A stretch of 64,000 bases of DNA from Argentina anserina (taxonomy: Eukaryota; Streptophyta; Magnoliopsida; Rosales; Rosaceae). The stretch lies in the NCBI RefSeq assembly GCF_933775445.1, contig NC_065878.1, forward strand, positions 15,015,395 to 15,079,394. The letters run 5' to 3'. Positions within the stretch are counted from its first letter, which is position 1; every line of letters begins with the position of its first letter. A program made the translations under genes and the position numbers. Positions 1-11,426 of this stretch are shown here, one piece after another. The notes beneath the pieces are model-generated. The model did not search any database. It was not told where the DNA came from and saw nothing but the letters and a program-made list of their open reading frames with translations.

Positions 1-1641
1 GAAGTTGTTAAGTTTTTATCAGAATCTGAGGGAGGCGGGGTGAGGATCCAGAACATATGATCTTGGTGCTGTTCCTAATGCTAAGAGTTAAATTAAATTA
101 ATACTTTAAATCAATAATCACCCACCTGTCTGTTTCTCGCAGGTGCCTCTTCCATCTGGGGGCATACTAACCCCAAAGGGATTGCAAACACTTGGTCTTT
201 CTGGCTTAGGATCCAGTACTGGTTTTGAGCGCTTACACTACATGTAAGGCTTCATTGTCAAGAACCTATATTTTTGTATGATACCATGATTTCATTGTTT
301 AATTCTATTATTTCTTTACTTCAACTCAGGTTTGAGAGGGTCTGGGATCCTGTATTAGTTCCAGGAGCACCTAAGCAAATCAGTTATTACTTCTTGGATG
401 CTGTAAGAAAATCTCTGTGTTTCATTGATTTGGAATCCAAGTTTTCAAATATTTGTGGCATTAAACTTAAACTATTTCACATATGCAGTTCGAGAAATGG
501 TCATCTTTTGATACAAATCCACTTTATGCTCTAATGCACGAGTCCATATATTGTCAGGTAAATGCTTTATTGTCTTTCAATTATCTTACCAAATGCTCCT
601 TATGTGCTTTAAACATATTTTCTTCCTTGGCCTTTAAAAAAGTTAATTTGTGCTTGTATTCAATTTTTGAAGGGTGCCCCATCACAATGGTCTGCTCACA
701 AAGTAAGGGCTGAAGATGAGGGCAATTTTGATGCAGTCCGAGCTGCAAGAGAAGGTCGTCCTGTATATTTTACAGGGGAGGTAGTCACGGGCTCCAACAT
801 TATCTTTTCAAAATGACAGCAAGTGATAGTTTAACTCCAGTTATATGAGTTTATCATTCTCTGTTGATTCATTGTAATACTCTTGTGGCTAGATATCTTA
901 TGGACTGAAACTGTCAGAAGCATGTGAGATGTAGAGTTACTTTATTCTTTTAGGCAGTCATGATCTCCGATATTAATCATTATGATGATAGTTGTTCATA
1001 AATGTAAATTGACAATAAATTGATACTTGGACCAATCTATATGGTTGAGTTATAGCTGTCTGGCAGATAGGACTACTGCCTCAATGCGGATGATCTGGAC
1101 CCTAGCTTCCTGCATCTTGTTGCTTGCTGCTTTTGAATATGACCTTTACTCTTTCACTACTGCAGATGATCTTCCCATGGATGTTTGATGAGATTCATGC
1201 TCTAAGAAAATTCAAAGGTGCTGCTAATTTGCTGGCTGAGAAAAAAGATTGGCCTCCATTATACGACATCACTGTACTAAATAAGAACAAGGTGTGCTTC
1301 CTTCATACAATGATGATCTTCTGCGATGGCAACTGGCATTAACATATGCAGATGGAAACATTTTGCTTTTCGTTTTAACTAAAAACAATGTGTATATATT
1401 GTTGATAATTTGTTATTTAGTAATTTCTCTTTGTGTACATTGTCAGGTGCCTGTTGCAGCTGCTGTTTATTATGAAGATATGTATGTTAACTTCAAGCTA
1501 GTCATGGATACAGCTTCACAGATAGCAGGGATCCGGTTGTGGATAACTAACGAATATATGCATTCAGGTCTGCGAGATTCAGGGACTCAAGTTTTTGATC
1601 ATTTGATGGGAATGTTAGATGGAAAAAGGCCTTTGTTTTGA
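1..1641 (+). CDS. Prolyl aminopeptidase-like alpha/beta hydrolase (peptidase family S33), 3' part
   Basis: This is the C-terminal part of a family S33 hydrolase; plant members are predicted to release N-terminal proline or act as general alpha/beta hydrolases. Seven exons join in frame with GT-AG introns: 1-39, 143-243, 330-402, 489-557, 673-780, 1166-1291 and 1447-1641 (stop). Exon 2 encodes PLPSGGILTPKGLQTLGLSG. Later exons encode FERVWDPV, YFTGEM and a C-terminus HSGLRDSG...DHLMGMLDGKRPLF that I recognise from the At3g61540-type protein. The motif Y-F-T-G-E-M is interrupted by the 385-bp intron 781-1165. The catalytic-His region HSGLRD lies in the last exon. The nucleophile Ser and the start lie upstream of the window. 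The family call is from memory of the Arabidopsis protein; exon structure is read directly. Confidence 0.8.
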
Positions 1642-2418
1642 ATTCCGTTGCAGTTTGTGCACTAGTTGTTCTGGATTTGGTTTTACATTCCTTAGTTTTA
1701 GACTTTAGTTTGCCCGGTTGTGACTGTACTCTTTGCTGCGATATGTTTCTCACAGTTCGCGTTCAGGCTTTTTTATTGCGTTACACACTTTTTTCATTAA
1801 AAACTGTCAACTACTGTGTGATCGTCCTTCCCCTTTGCCGTTTCTTGTTAAATTTAGGAATACCTACTTTATCTGTATCACTATTGTTCTTAAGATGGAA
1901 TAATTCCTTCATGCTTGCAATATTATTCTCCTTGTACATATTCGAAACTGTTGCTCTCAGGTAGTCTTTTTTTTTGCTTCAAGAGAATGCTTATGTGTTT
2001 AGTCGTTCCTTGTAGTTTTCTTGTTGTGGGACAAGTCATTTCCTTTTCCTGTATGCAGCGTTATGGTGGGTTTTGTGCAGCTAACCTATTTAAGTTTTGC
2101 ACCGCAAAGACTATAAAACTAGTCCTTTTAACTGAAGGTATCCCCCAATAAGAAATGCAGATGTTATGCGAACAGGCACTGTGACATCCATGCGTTATAA
2201 CTTATAAGGCATGTGGAGTTTTTGATGGTTTCTTTCTAGTGGCATTTTCATTTGCATCAAAGGAAGTTCAACTTAACCTTAAAACGAGAAGAAACAGTAG
2301 TAACACACAGGAAATAGATTTCTTCTAAATCCTACAGAAAGTAGGACTAGAATCATTACAACACCGTTTCATGAACCTACAAAATGAAATTTGAATCACT
2401 CTTTAACATTACTACTAA
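1642..2418. other. Intergenic / convergent 3' ends
   Basis: Between the S33 hydrolase (+) and the kinase (-), which converge. It contains the 3' UTR of both genes and T-rich stretches. I see no other coding signal; the open frames around 1638-2151 are T-rich and lack domain similarity. Confidence 0.5.
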
Positions 2419-2466
2419 CTACGAAGACCTATCAATATCTCTGACAAACGGATGATATAGAAGCTC

Positions 2467-3306
2467 CTAGGCTGACCACCTTTCCCAAGTTTCCTCGGCT
2501 AGGCAAAACTCCAGAAACTCCCTAGCAAGACTTGAGATTGAATCAGGTATTTTAGGCTTGATTCCATCAACTTTGTAGAGTGTATCACTCTCATCATCAT
2601 AGAAATGAATCCGGGGGCGCTCGCCGGTAAGCATTTCAAGAACAATTAACCCAAATGCCCATATATCACTGGTATGTTCCTGCACATTGTTTGCGACAGT
2701 CTCCGGTGACAAATAGATGGGCGTGCCTCTCCACGATCCTCGAACCTCATTCTTCTTGGCCAACCCCAAGTCGCCGACTTTGGCCACAAAGGGAAAGCCC
2801 TCGTCTTTTTCCACAAGCAAGATATTATCGGGTTTCAGATCACAGTGAACATACCCATTGTTGTGCATGTGTTTGACCCCTCTAAGAATGTCGCCGGCGT
2901 ACCTCCTCACATTGGATTCTGGTAACCCAGTACGGACAATCTTTAACAACCTGGCAAGGCTTCCCCAAGCGACTTCCAAGGCTAGGTTATAGACTTCTTC
3001 CCCGTCGTCACTCAACGTCACCTCTTCATCGAAGTGATCAATGATGAAGGGACATAACCCACCCTTGTTATTCAACTCCCTAAAGACCTCCAACTCGTGT
3101 CGAATAGAACCGGCATCCTTGATCTTTGCCGATTTCACGGCCATCGCCTCGGGCATGTCATCTTCTCCGATATTAAGGTAGCTTTGAAAATGCAAAAACA
3201 CGGAGCCAAACCCTCCTTCTCCAATCTTCTTTCCTCTGATCCACTTGCAACCCGAACCAAAACTCACTTCTGCCTTCCTCTTCATATCACTCTGCACTTC
3301 TCTCAA
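2467..3306 (-). CDS. MAPKKK-like Ser/Thr protein kinase, truncated by a premature stop
   Basis: Single-exon kinase of 279 aa, most like the plant MEKK-type MAPKKK17/18/20 group, which phosphorylate MAPKKs in ABA and stress signalling. Seen in order: glycine loop IGEGGFGSVF (residues 28-37), ATP-binding lysine in AVKSAK, catalytic loop HCDLKPDN (Cys for the usual Arg of HRD, as in many plant MEKKs), DLG instead of DFG, activation segment GTPIYLSPE, and subdomain IX SDIWAFGLIVLEMLTGERP. The frame stops at TAG (2467-2469) directly after ERWSA. Past it the same frame continues ELLYHPFV... to a TAG at 2419-2421, which is exactly the expected subdomain XI end, so one codon has become a stop and 15 residues are cut off. 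Met-8 (MKRK) is an alternative and perhaps likelier start. Confidence 0.85.
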   Translation of the reverse strand: MREVQSDMKRKAEVSFGSGCKWIRGKKIGEGGFGSVFLHFQSYLNIGEDDMPEAMAVKSAKIKDAGSIRHELEVFRELNNKGGLCPFIIDHFDEEVTLSDDGEEVYNLALEVAWGSLARLLKIVRTGLPESNVRRYAGDILRGVKHMHNNGYVHCDLKPDNILLVEKDEGFPFVAKVGDLGLAKKNEVRGSWRGTPIYLSPETVANNVQEHTSDIWAFGLIVLEMLTGERPRIHFYDDESDTLYKVDGIKPKIPDSISSLAREFLEFCLAEETWERWSA

Positions 3307-3648
3307 TCTCTACTTCTTCTTGCAACAAACTACTCCCTTCTTTCCTCCCACTCTCTCTCCCTCTGCTCTGTTTGAAAACCAAAGCGAATGTATTTTGTGG
3401 GTAGGAGAATGATCAGGTCCGGTGTTTATGATTATAGGAAAGGCGGTGGTATATGGAATGTGGAAATCCTAATCCCTATCGGAAAAGGATAAATATGAGG
3501 AAAGTTTCTTGCTGGCAAATGGTTGTGTGATTAGCGTGGCAGGCAAGCCACTAATCCCACATTAAAAAACAATTTAATCAAAAACTTTCTAATGAAACCG
3601 TCAGAAATGCTAAACCGTTAGATTAATTCAATCTTAACCGTTAAAGTC

Positions 3649-3673
3649 TTGACTTCTGAGTCAATGGATTGAC
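3649..3673. promoter_or_regulatory. Cluster of three W-box cores upstream of the kinase
   Basis: TTGAC at 3649-3653, its complement GTCAA at 3660-3664, and TTGAC at 3669-3673 lie within 25 bp, about 345 bp upstream of the minus-strand kinase start. TTGAC is the WRKY-binding core. Three cores this close suggest, but do not prove, WRKY control of the kinase; a WRKY gene lies 3.5 kb away. Confidence 0.35.
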
Positions 3674-3733
3674 TAGTGAATTCTCACGACCAAGATCACT
3701 AAGCTAAATTAAGAGTTATCTTCTAAAAAAAAG

Positions 3734-5613
3734 GGCTTGTTATAAAAAAGTCCATTTAAACACCTTAATTTATAAAAAAACTCAAGCAAGTTTTTAAAAT
3801 TATAAAAAAGTCAGATGTAAAAAAAGCTTAAAGCATTGCCCATATATTTCTCATAAATTACAATTTGTGTCATTTAATTTGACCGAATCAAATCGCTATT
3901 CGATCTGGGCCTTCACTGTAGCTTTCTTGTTGACGTCTCAACGCTTCGAGGATTCACCAGCATGCCTCGCTGAGGTGGTTGTCGGAGGAGAAGGCAAGGT
4001 TGGAGACGCGGTGGTTGTGACCCTCAAAGGTCTGGGAAGGAGTGATGGTGGGGAGGAGTTGTCATCGGAGAAGGAGAGGAAGAGGCAAAGAGGGACAAGT
4101 GGAGGCGGAGCGTGTCGGTGTACGACGTCATTCAGATCATGTCGACGGTGCAAAAGGGAGGCATCAGTGGGAGCAAAAATGATGACGTCGGCGGCTACTA
4201 TCGCATCAAAGTTTCTAAAACAATACAAGTTGATGCCTGTGTTTTGTTGTTGTATTTGTGGTTGATTATTTTGAAATGGAGTAGAGGAATAGTAATTGGA
4301 GTTGGAATGTCATAGGTGAACGTTCTCAATACAAAGAAGACCTACTGCAAGAGCAAGGTGTGCTTCTCAAGGTTATGTAGTACAAGAAGGGTAAGGATAG
4401 TTTGGCTACTCAGGGTAAGCGTTGTTATGATCGCACACAATCTGGATATGGTGGTCAGACCAAACTAGTCTTTCACAATAAGGTAGTGTGACCGTGGTTG
4501 TGACAGCATGTGTGACCGTGATTGTGACAGCAGATGTGACCGTGGTTGTGACAGCATGTGTGACAGTAGTTGTGACAATATGTGTGACAAGTAGTATGAC
4601 AGTAATTGTGACAACATGTGTGACAACGGGTGTGACAGTTAGTGTGACAGGAGGTGTGACAACGTACGTTAATTCTAGTCATTCTTTTTCTTCTTCATTT
4701 TTTTTACAACATAGTCACATAAAACAGTGTGACAACGACTGTGACAGATATTGTGACAAAAAGTGTGAATGTGACTGTGATTGTGATAGGTAGTGAGACA
4801 GTGGTTGTGACATGTATATAGTGTGATAGGGTTTGTGACATGTAGTGTGATATTGGTTATGACATGGGTTGTGACAAGGGGTGTGATAGTGGTTGTGACA
4901 GCTAGTGTGATAGAAGTTGTGACAGAGGTTGTGACAGGGGTTGTGGTTGTGACATGAGCAATGTGTGTGACAGTGGTTGTGACATTAGGTGTGACAATGA
5001 GTGTGACAGTTAGTGTAAATAGATAGTGTGACAGCTTCTGTGACGGTGGGTGTGATAGTTGTTGTGACAGTAGGTGTGACAGTTAGTGTAAGAGGTAGTG
5101 TGACAATGTTTGTGACAGTAAGTGTGACATGCCGAGAGGAAATGTGGAAATATGCGAAATTTTGTTAAAATTCAAATGAGATTGGTATAAGTATGCTCAG
5201 AATGAAGAGAATAGCTAGAATTAGGGAACCTTAAACTTCAGTTTCGCCGAATTGCTTGGAGCACCGCCATTGATGGCGGCAACCATTTGCAATGGTTGTT
5301 GCGTTTTGTACGGTTGGTCGATTCGGAGTGGGTAGTATATCAAATGAAAGAGAGGAGCGAGATCTTTCTAACGGTACTAATTTCGTCAAAATCTATCGTC
5401 GAACGGGAAAGTTATGGCCGAAATTAGAATAAGAAGGAAAAAAATGAAAAAGGGCAAAACAGTTCATAAAATATGTTTAAAGTGATTTTTTTCTAATTTT
5501 GTTGACATTTTTCTAATTTTCACTTAAATGTGATGACCTTTTTATAATTAATTTATAAATAATGACATTTTTCTAATATAAGTTGGGAGATAATACATTT
5601 TTATAATGTATCC
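3734..5613. mobile_element. Candidate non-autonomous Mutator-like element (MULE)
   Basis: A 1.88-kb block is flanked on both sides by the same 9-bp string, eight A then G (3725-3733 and 5614-5622), the target-duplication length of Mutator-like elements. Both inward-facing ends start GG and carry TTATAAAAA(N)GT within the first 20 bp, and both ends are rich in TTATAAAAA-type blocks. Inside are a GC-richer coding-like stretch (3920-4210), the TGTGAC minisatellite and a stretch around 5150-5440. No transposase was seen. The A-rich duplication could arise by chance, so this is a candidate only. Confidence 0.4.
4486..5130. repeat. Degenerate TGTGAC minisatellite
   Basis: About 640 bp made of the word TGTGAC repeated every 9-12 bp with variable spacers (for example TGTGACAGTGGT), interrupted around 4680-4730 by a T-rich stretch. 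The + strand reads as Val-Thr repeats and the - strand as Cys-His-Thr repeats, both open for 60-100 codons; this follows from the repeat and is not evidence of a gene. It lies inside the candidate MULE. Confidence 0.85.
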
Positions 5614-5622
5614 AAAAAAAAG

Positions 5623-6590
5623 AAAAAAAGAAGCTAAATTAATAATTTTTCAGAACATTACATGCATGTGCCGTTTTAGAAGGGTAAAATTTAACTGAAA
5701 AACATCACAATACAATGGTGAGGGGTTACTACAATTAAAAGGATAATAAGAAATAGATATGTGATGGCCAGTGTCAACTATATATAAGAAAAAGTATAAG
5801 CGATTGTTATCGAGCAATTAGGCTGGTTATGTTTGATCACACCTACATGATGATGTGATTTTATGGGTCATTTGAAATTCACATATATCGGTGGTGTCTT
5901 TAGTATTTGTAGAACATGACTATTTATTATGTCTGAACTTGAAGAGCATTGTAGGTTTCTTCAAACAAAAACAAAAACAAAACAAAAAGAAGAAGAAGAA
6001 GTAAAAGAGCATTGAAATATTTAACATGCATTGTAGCTAATACGATCCCGGCCTGTAACACGTAGTATATATAAATACGTCTAGACATCTAAATGATCTG
6101 ATGCACAGTATGCACTATAAGTACGAAAAATGAGTTTTGGTTAGTTTTTTTATTTTTGTTCTTTAATTATTTATTTATTAAGTTGATGAGATCTATCTGC
6201 GAATGAAGCTAATCGATCAAACATGGTGATGCTAGTCACTCTATTCTCCCGTAGATAACTACGTACATATGATATACCACTCATTATTCATTACTTATTC
6301 TTTTTTCATGATCAATCTAATTATATAATACATGAAGCATTCTTAATAGCATCGACAAGAATGGTGTTGCTCGAAAACAGTTAATGGTAATACTAGATAT
6401 TTTCATTCGTTAGGATCAGTTGTGCAGAAATGCCATATATGACATTTTTCCTCCTGGGTCTCTCTAGGTTGGTAAAAAGTATTTAATCAAACTAAAGTTT
6501 GTGACCAGTAATTTGGAACATTTGTCCTGATTAAACTAAGCTCCCAACATATACAATCCACATAAATTAACACCTTCCGACCTTCCCCTG

Positions 6591-6633
<43 letters not shown>

Positions 6634-6895
6634 ATGCAAATGCATGCATAGATGATAACGATATGTACGGTAAGGCACGTCTCCTATTCTCCGATCCTTT
6701 TCAGAACTGATCGAGGGGGCAGTTGAACAGAAGTAGTTGAGATGTAGTTGGCTTTGGCCTTTTCCCCTAGGGCACTACAAGAATTCAAAGATCGATACGG
6801 ATCAAGTACTGCTAAAACCATACATAGAAACAACCATCTCCCTCATTTTAAGTCTTCAAGATTATAAGCCACCTTCCAACCCCCAAAACTACAAT

Positions 6896-6954
<59 letters not shown>

Positions 6955-7020
6955 TGAAAGTGGGTAAGTCCAACTTCTTCTCACCTTCCACCACCTTGAT
7001 CTAATTCTTAATTGAAAGCT
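5623..7020. other. Intergenic region upstream of the WRKY gene
   Basis: AT-rich DNA with two simple repeats: (GA)n at 6594-6631, and (CT)n at 6899-6940 running into (AC)n at 6941-6953. The second lies about 160-215 bp before the WRKY start codon and is probably promoter or 5' leader. No coding region recognised. Confidence 0.6.
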
Positions 7021-7030
7021 TTATATATAA
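7021..7030 (+). promoter_or_regulatory. TATA box of the WRKY gene
   Basis: TTATATATAA lies 86 bp before the WRKY ATG, a plausible distance for a short leader. Confidence 0.45.
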
Positions 7031-7115
7031 TCCAGAATCCAACATTCTCACTTCTCGATCTGCTCTTTTATCATCGATCATTCGCACTTCATTTCAGCAT
7101 ATATACCTTCCAATT

Positions 7116-8425
7116 ATGGAAGGAGGTCAAGAACATATGAATCCACCTCCAACCTCATCATCGACATCACTGCTATCTTTACCATTAATCTTGCCGCCGC
7201 AAAACCCTTCCTACCAGCTCTTCACACCATCAGGATTGAACCCTCCTCCTCTTCCTCTTCTACAGCCTCATGGTCATCAAGTCCTAAACCCTCTGGACAT
7301 TGACTGGATTAGTCTTCTCTCTGGTCAAGCAGGTCATCATGGGCTACTCAGTAATGATCAGATTAATAACTACAGGGCTGTGCCGGGTAGGGTGCATCTT
7401 ACTACTGCCTCTGGCTCCGCAGGTGAGAATGCTATCGAGGGTGATGATGATCGGGAACAAAGGGGTAAAAAGAGGAAAGGTGGTGGTTATAAGATGAGGA
7501 AAGCTACTCGGCCTAGGTTTGCATTTCAGACTCGGAGTGCTGATGATATTCTTGACGACGGCTACCGTTGGAGAAAATATGGACAAAAAGCTGTTAAGAA
7601 CAGCGTATATCCCAGGTTAATTCATTGAGTTATAAATTAGTACATTTTTGCTTATATATACTTTTCATGAAGATATTCATCTAGATTGTAGAGCTCCAAT
7701 AGTTGGATCGATTAGGTAACTCATGAGTAGATAGTTACATATATAATAGTGAGTAAAAATGTTTCAAGTCAGAGAAAAAGTATATGAATATCACGTTCCT
7801 CAACGCTTTTACATACTGAAAAGATCGAAAATTAATCAAGTTAGAGTACTGCTAGAGACAATTAAAAATCTTGTTACATGTTTGGTCCTATATATGGTGT
7901 TTTTTTTATATAGAAAACGTTGAACTTCTTCTTGTTCGAACAAGTAAATTATGTACATAATTATGTGTATAGGTCTGGTCCTGGAAAATATGATCAGTAT
8001 GTACAACATATGAAACATATGGGATTTGTAGTCCTAATGAACCGTATGAACTAGACTATATATCAATACACTCACAATAACTCATAGGGGTATATGTTGT
8101 GGCAATTTGAAGCCAATTGTTTAAAACATTAGCAAGTTGTACGTGTTCGTACGTATATATGATCTGTCTTCTTCATTGCGTTGAGCATAAATATATCGAT
8201 CATATATATCTGATTCTTTCTTTGACATTAAACATGGTCATATATAGGAGTTACTATCGCTGCACGCATCACACATGTAATGTGAAAAAGCAGATTCAGA
8301 GGCTATCAAAAGACACGAGCATCGTGGTGACGACATATGAAGGAACTCACAATCATCCCTGCGAAAAACTGATGGAAACCCTAACTCCTCTTTTGAGACA
8401 AATGCAATTCCTCTCTAGGTTCTAG
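7116..8425 (+). CDS. WRKY transcription factor, group IIc (WRKY43/24/56 clade)
   Basis: Nuclear DNA-binding factor that recognises W-boxes (TTGAC). Two exons, 7116-7615 and 8248-8425, give 225 aa. The 632-bp intron splits the WRKY domain at the usual plant position, after V-Y-P-R with the Arg codon divided AG|G. The domain reads [20 protein letters not shown] then SYYRC, with zinc ligands C-X4-C-X23-H-X-H (CTHHTC ... THNH), the group IIc spacing. The tail [18 protein letters not shown] matches the WRKY24/43/56 clade. The N-terminal half is Pro/Ser/Leu-rich, then acidic, then a basic patch ([13 protein letters not shown]) that could be a nuclear signal. Position beside LEA14-type genes suggests the WRKY43 locus. 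Confidence 0.92.
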
Positions 8426-9674
8426 TTATATATTGTATGTGTATATAGCTTCCTAAGGTTTGCTATACATACGTACGTACTGTGATTATGACTTTTCACT
8501 TTAACTGTTATAGCAGTGTAACCCCTTCACCAACCAAGATCAAATCTGAAATCTCCAACCTCCTTCTTTCAGCTTATGGCACCAATAAAAGTATAGGGTT
8601 ATTTATTTTTCAGACATTCACCTGTTATACGGTTCTCATTAATTTCTCAAGTTCCTATATATACATATCAGTAAATCACGTCTCTGCTTTTTATATTGCA
8701 TGTAAGCGTGTTGCACGAAAACGGAAAAGATGATCATGTGAACTTGTAATTTTATAGTTTTATACTGTACCCAAATCCAAATCACGTACGAAATACATGC
8801 ATGTTAAACTAATGATAATTATATATACCAAAATATGAGCTAGTCTATGCCATCATTGTATTTGTATATATACTATTTTCATTTTCTCTATAATATAATT
8901 AAAAACTTTTAATAGATTTTCTCCCACAACAATATCGCGCGATGTTTATCTCACAAGTATGAAACATGAGCGAAGAAAATGATCGATCAACAAATGTTTT
9001 GAGAAAGGAGTGTCTGTGACTCAGGTGTGTGAATATTTCTTCTTTAAGAAATGAGACACAAGAACATGATCGACTCTAGGATCTGCCGCCATCTATAACA
9101 CTCGAATTGAAAAATCACACTCTCAAATGATTTTTCGAATCAAACTTAACTTGGAAAGTGCTGAATAAGATATCATGTAAACAAAATGCCATCTTCACAA
9201 AATGTGAAGGACTAGCATCTGTCGAGCATTTTAATTTGGGATACGATCGATCCTAACTAGCTAGCATGTTAGTCACATGATAGGTGTGTCAAACTTTGAT
9301 TATATATATTCTTCTTATATATGACGATTATTGTATAGTAAATCATCAGACTGGGATCGAATCTTACACTTCCTTTAAAACGAAACCATATAAATATGAT
9401 GCCAATTGCCAATGGTGTTTGCAATGTATTCCTATGTTTACAAGAAAAGTTAAAAACAATAATGTCAGTTAAATAATTTGAAAAAACGTAAGAATGAAAA
9501 AGAGGAAAATTGGTTGGTGTAGCGTACGTACATGGAAAGGCTTCATTTGACCTAAAACACAGCCATATCACTCATTTCCTCACTCATCACTCTCCACCCG
9601 TAAGATATGGAAGGAGATCTCAACCCTGACTCAAATAATAAATTGAAATTCGTCAAAATGATTCATTAAAAGCC
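8426..9674. other. Intergenic region between the WRKY and LEA14-type genes
   Basis: WRKY 3' UTR followed by AT-rich DNA. No gene, RNA or mobile element could be supported. Confidence 0.5.

Positions 9675-9713
<39 letters not shown>
9675..9713. repeat. (AT)n-(AC)n microsatellite in the first LEA14-type promoter
   Basis: About 26 bp of AT repeat running into 13 bp of AC repeat, 80-120 bp before the ATG. It overlaps where a TATA box is expected, and no other clear TATA box is present. Confidence 0.8.
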
Positions 9714-9794
9714 AATCCTGGCTAAAGAGTTAACAATTTTCTCAATTTCTATCTCTCTATCTCTTGATTGGTTTCTGCAATTCTGCTTTGAAAA

Positions 9795-11426
9795 ATGTCT
9801 AAGCCGACGGAGGAGTCGAAGAAGGAGATTATGGTGGAGGCGGAGGGTAAGAGGGATAGGTCATTGATGAGCATGTTTAAGTCGACGGAGGAGGTGAAGG
9901 AAGAGGTTAAGGAGGAGGCCAAGGAGACTAAGACGGAGGCGTCGTTGCTAGACAAGGCGAAGAACTATGTTGCAGAGAAGATAGCGAATGTGCCAACGCC
10001 AGAGGCAAGTCTGGTCGATGTTGATTTCATGAAGGTGAGCTTTGATTCTGCAGATTACCTTGCCAAGGTTAACGTCACAAATCCCTATTCGCATTCCATC
10101 CCCATCTGCGAGATCGATTACACCCTCAAAAGCATTGGCAGGTATTTCCTCATTACACCCCCATTGCCAACTTTAATTATTCAGTCAACTCTTGAATGGG
10201 AATCAAAATACACATCGATTTGGTGCTGGTGTTGAAGAATGTAGGATATATGTATCTATATATGTATATGAAACATGTGCTGCCGTGCTATCACAATAGT
10301 ATCAATATGAGGTTAGATGTAAAGAGTGAAAATTGAAGATTTGTATAGCGGAAATATGTTTCTGGCTGCTAGAGCTATATGCCATCGATCCAGCATTTGT
10401 TATTTCGCAAAATCCTACAGACTATTTTTAAATGGATATCTTGCGTGCCACCAGACGCTAGGATTTAATTTTGATGTCAAGATTTTCAAAGGAAAACGTA
10501 GGATATGTAAAATGACGTCATGTATTTTTACCCTATTAGCATATTGAACTTATTGCATGTTAAAAGGTTTTCAGACTTCACGATCTGCGCTCGAATTGGT
10601 ATGGATACCACAAGCAAGCTCTACATTTGCTTGCTTATTGGTTCCATCATTATGTTCGTTTATATTGACAATAGGTGTTCAATTTACTGTTCATGAATTT
10701 GACACATTCATATTTATGTTAATATTCACATTGGACCTTCAAAATCTAAACTCTTTATCTGTACATGTCAGTCTCTTCTTTGAATAAAGATAGCTACAGT
10801 TTATGATTGCGGACAATTATGATTTTAGTTTATTAAAAATTTACAGTATTAAGAAATATATTGGCTCAAAATTTCAACTTGAAATTCGAGACATTGGAAG
10901 CCGTATACAAACTTAAAGAAGAATCTATATCCCTTTTCCTTGTCTTGGAAAAGAAGTTAGGGATACAAACATGGAACCTCATCCAAGACCACAACAAAAG
11001 ATAGTGGGCACTGTCAAAGGATTTCTTCAATGTAAATTTTCCATCCAAAACTATTTTTAGTTTTGTTTCTGATCTGTTTAATGTGATATACTGTTGTGCA
11101 GTGTGATTGCTTCGGGGAGAATTCCAGACCCTGGATCGTTAAAGGCAAGCGGCGATACTCTGGTCGATGTGCCGGTGAAGGTGCCACACAGTATTATAGT
11201 TACTTTGGTCAAGGATATTGCTACAGACTGGGACATTGATTATGAGTTGGAACTGGGTCTCATCATTGACCTTCCCGTAATTGGGAACATTACCATACCA
11301 CTATCCAGTAAAGGTCAGATCAAGCTTCCCACTTTAAAGGAGTTAGTATTTGGAGCAAATGAGGAGAAGAAGGATCCAAAAGAGAGAGAGAAAGATCGGA
11401 AAGAAAAAGATAAGGATTCAGATTAA
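9795..11426 (+). CDS. LEA14-type desiccation protein (LEA_2/WHy) with charged N- and C-terminal extensions
   Basis: LEA_2 proteins of the LEA14 type are small folded beta-sandwich proteins linked to desiccation, salt and ABA responses, usually about 150 aa. Two exons (9795-10141, 11102-11426; intron 960 bp, splitting a codon AG|T) give 223 aa. The core spans about residues 52-195: SLLDKAKNYVAEKIANV, then TNPYSHSIPICEIDYTLKS, then IASGRIPDPGSLKA, VKVPHSI and DWDIDYELELGL. Compared with its neighbour it has about 47 extra N-terminal residues rich in Glu/Lys and 24 extra C-terminal residues of Lys/Asp/Glu. The intron position is identical in all three neighbouring copies. The charged tails may be disordered; this is inference. 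Confidence 0.9.

Noticed and set aside
3867..4315. 132-codon frame and antisense frame near 3938-4228
   Set aside because: No recognisable domain, inside the candidate MULE; both strands open, typical of GC-richer non-coding DNA.
4473..4793. Long open frames on both strands (Val-Thr and Cys-His-Thr repeats)
   Set aside because: They follow from the TGTGAC repeat, in which stops are rare; no start context or domain.
4486..5130. CRISPR-like spaced repeats
   Set aside because: Repeat word is 6 bp with spacers of 3-6 bp in a plant nuclear context; it is a minisatellite.
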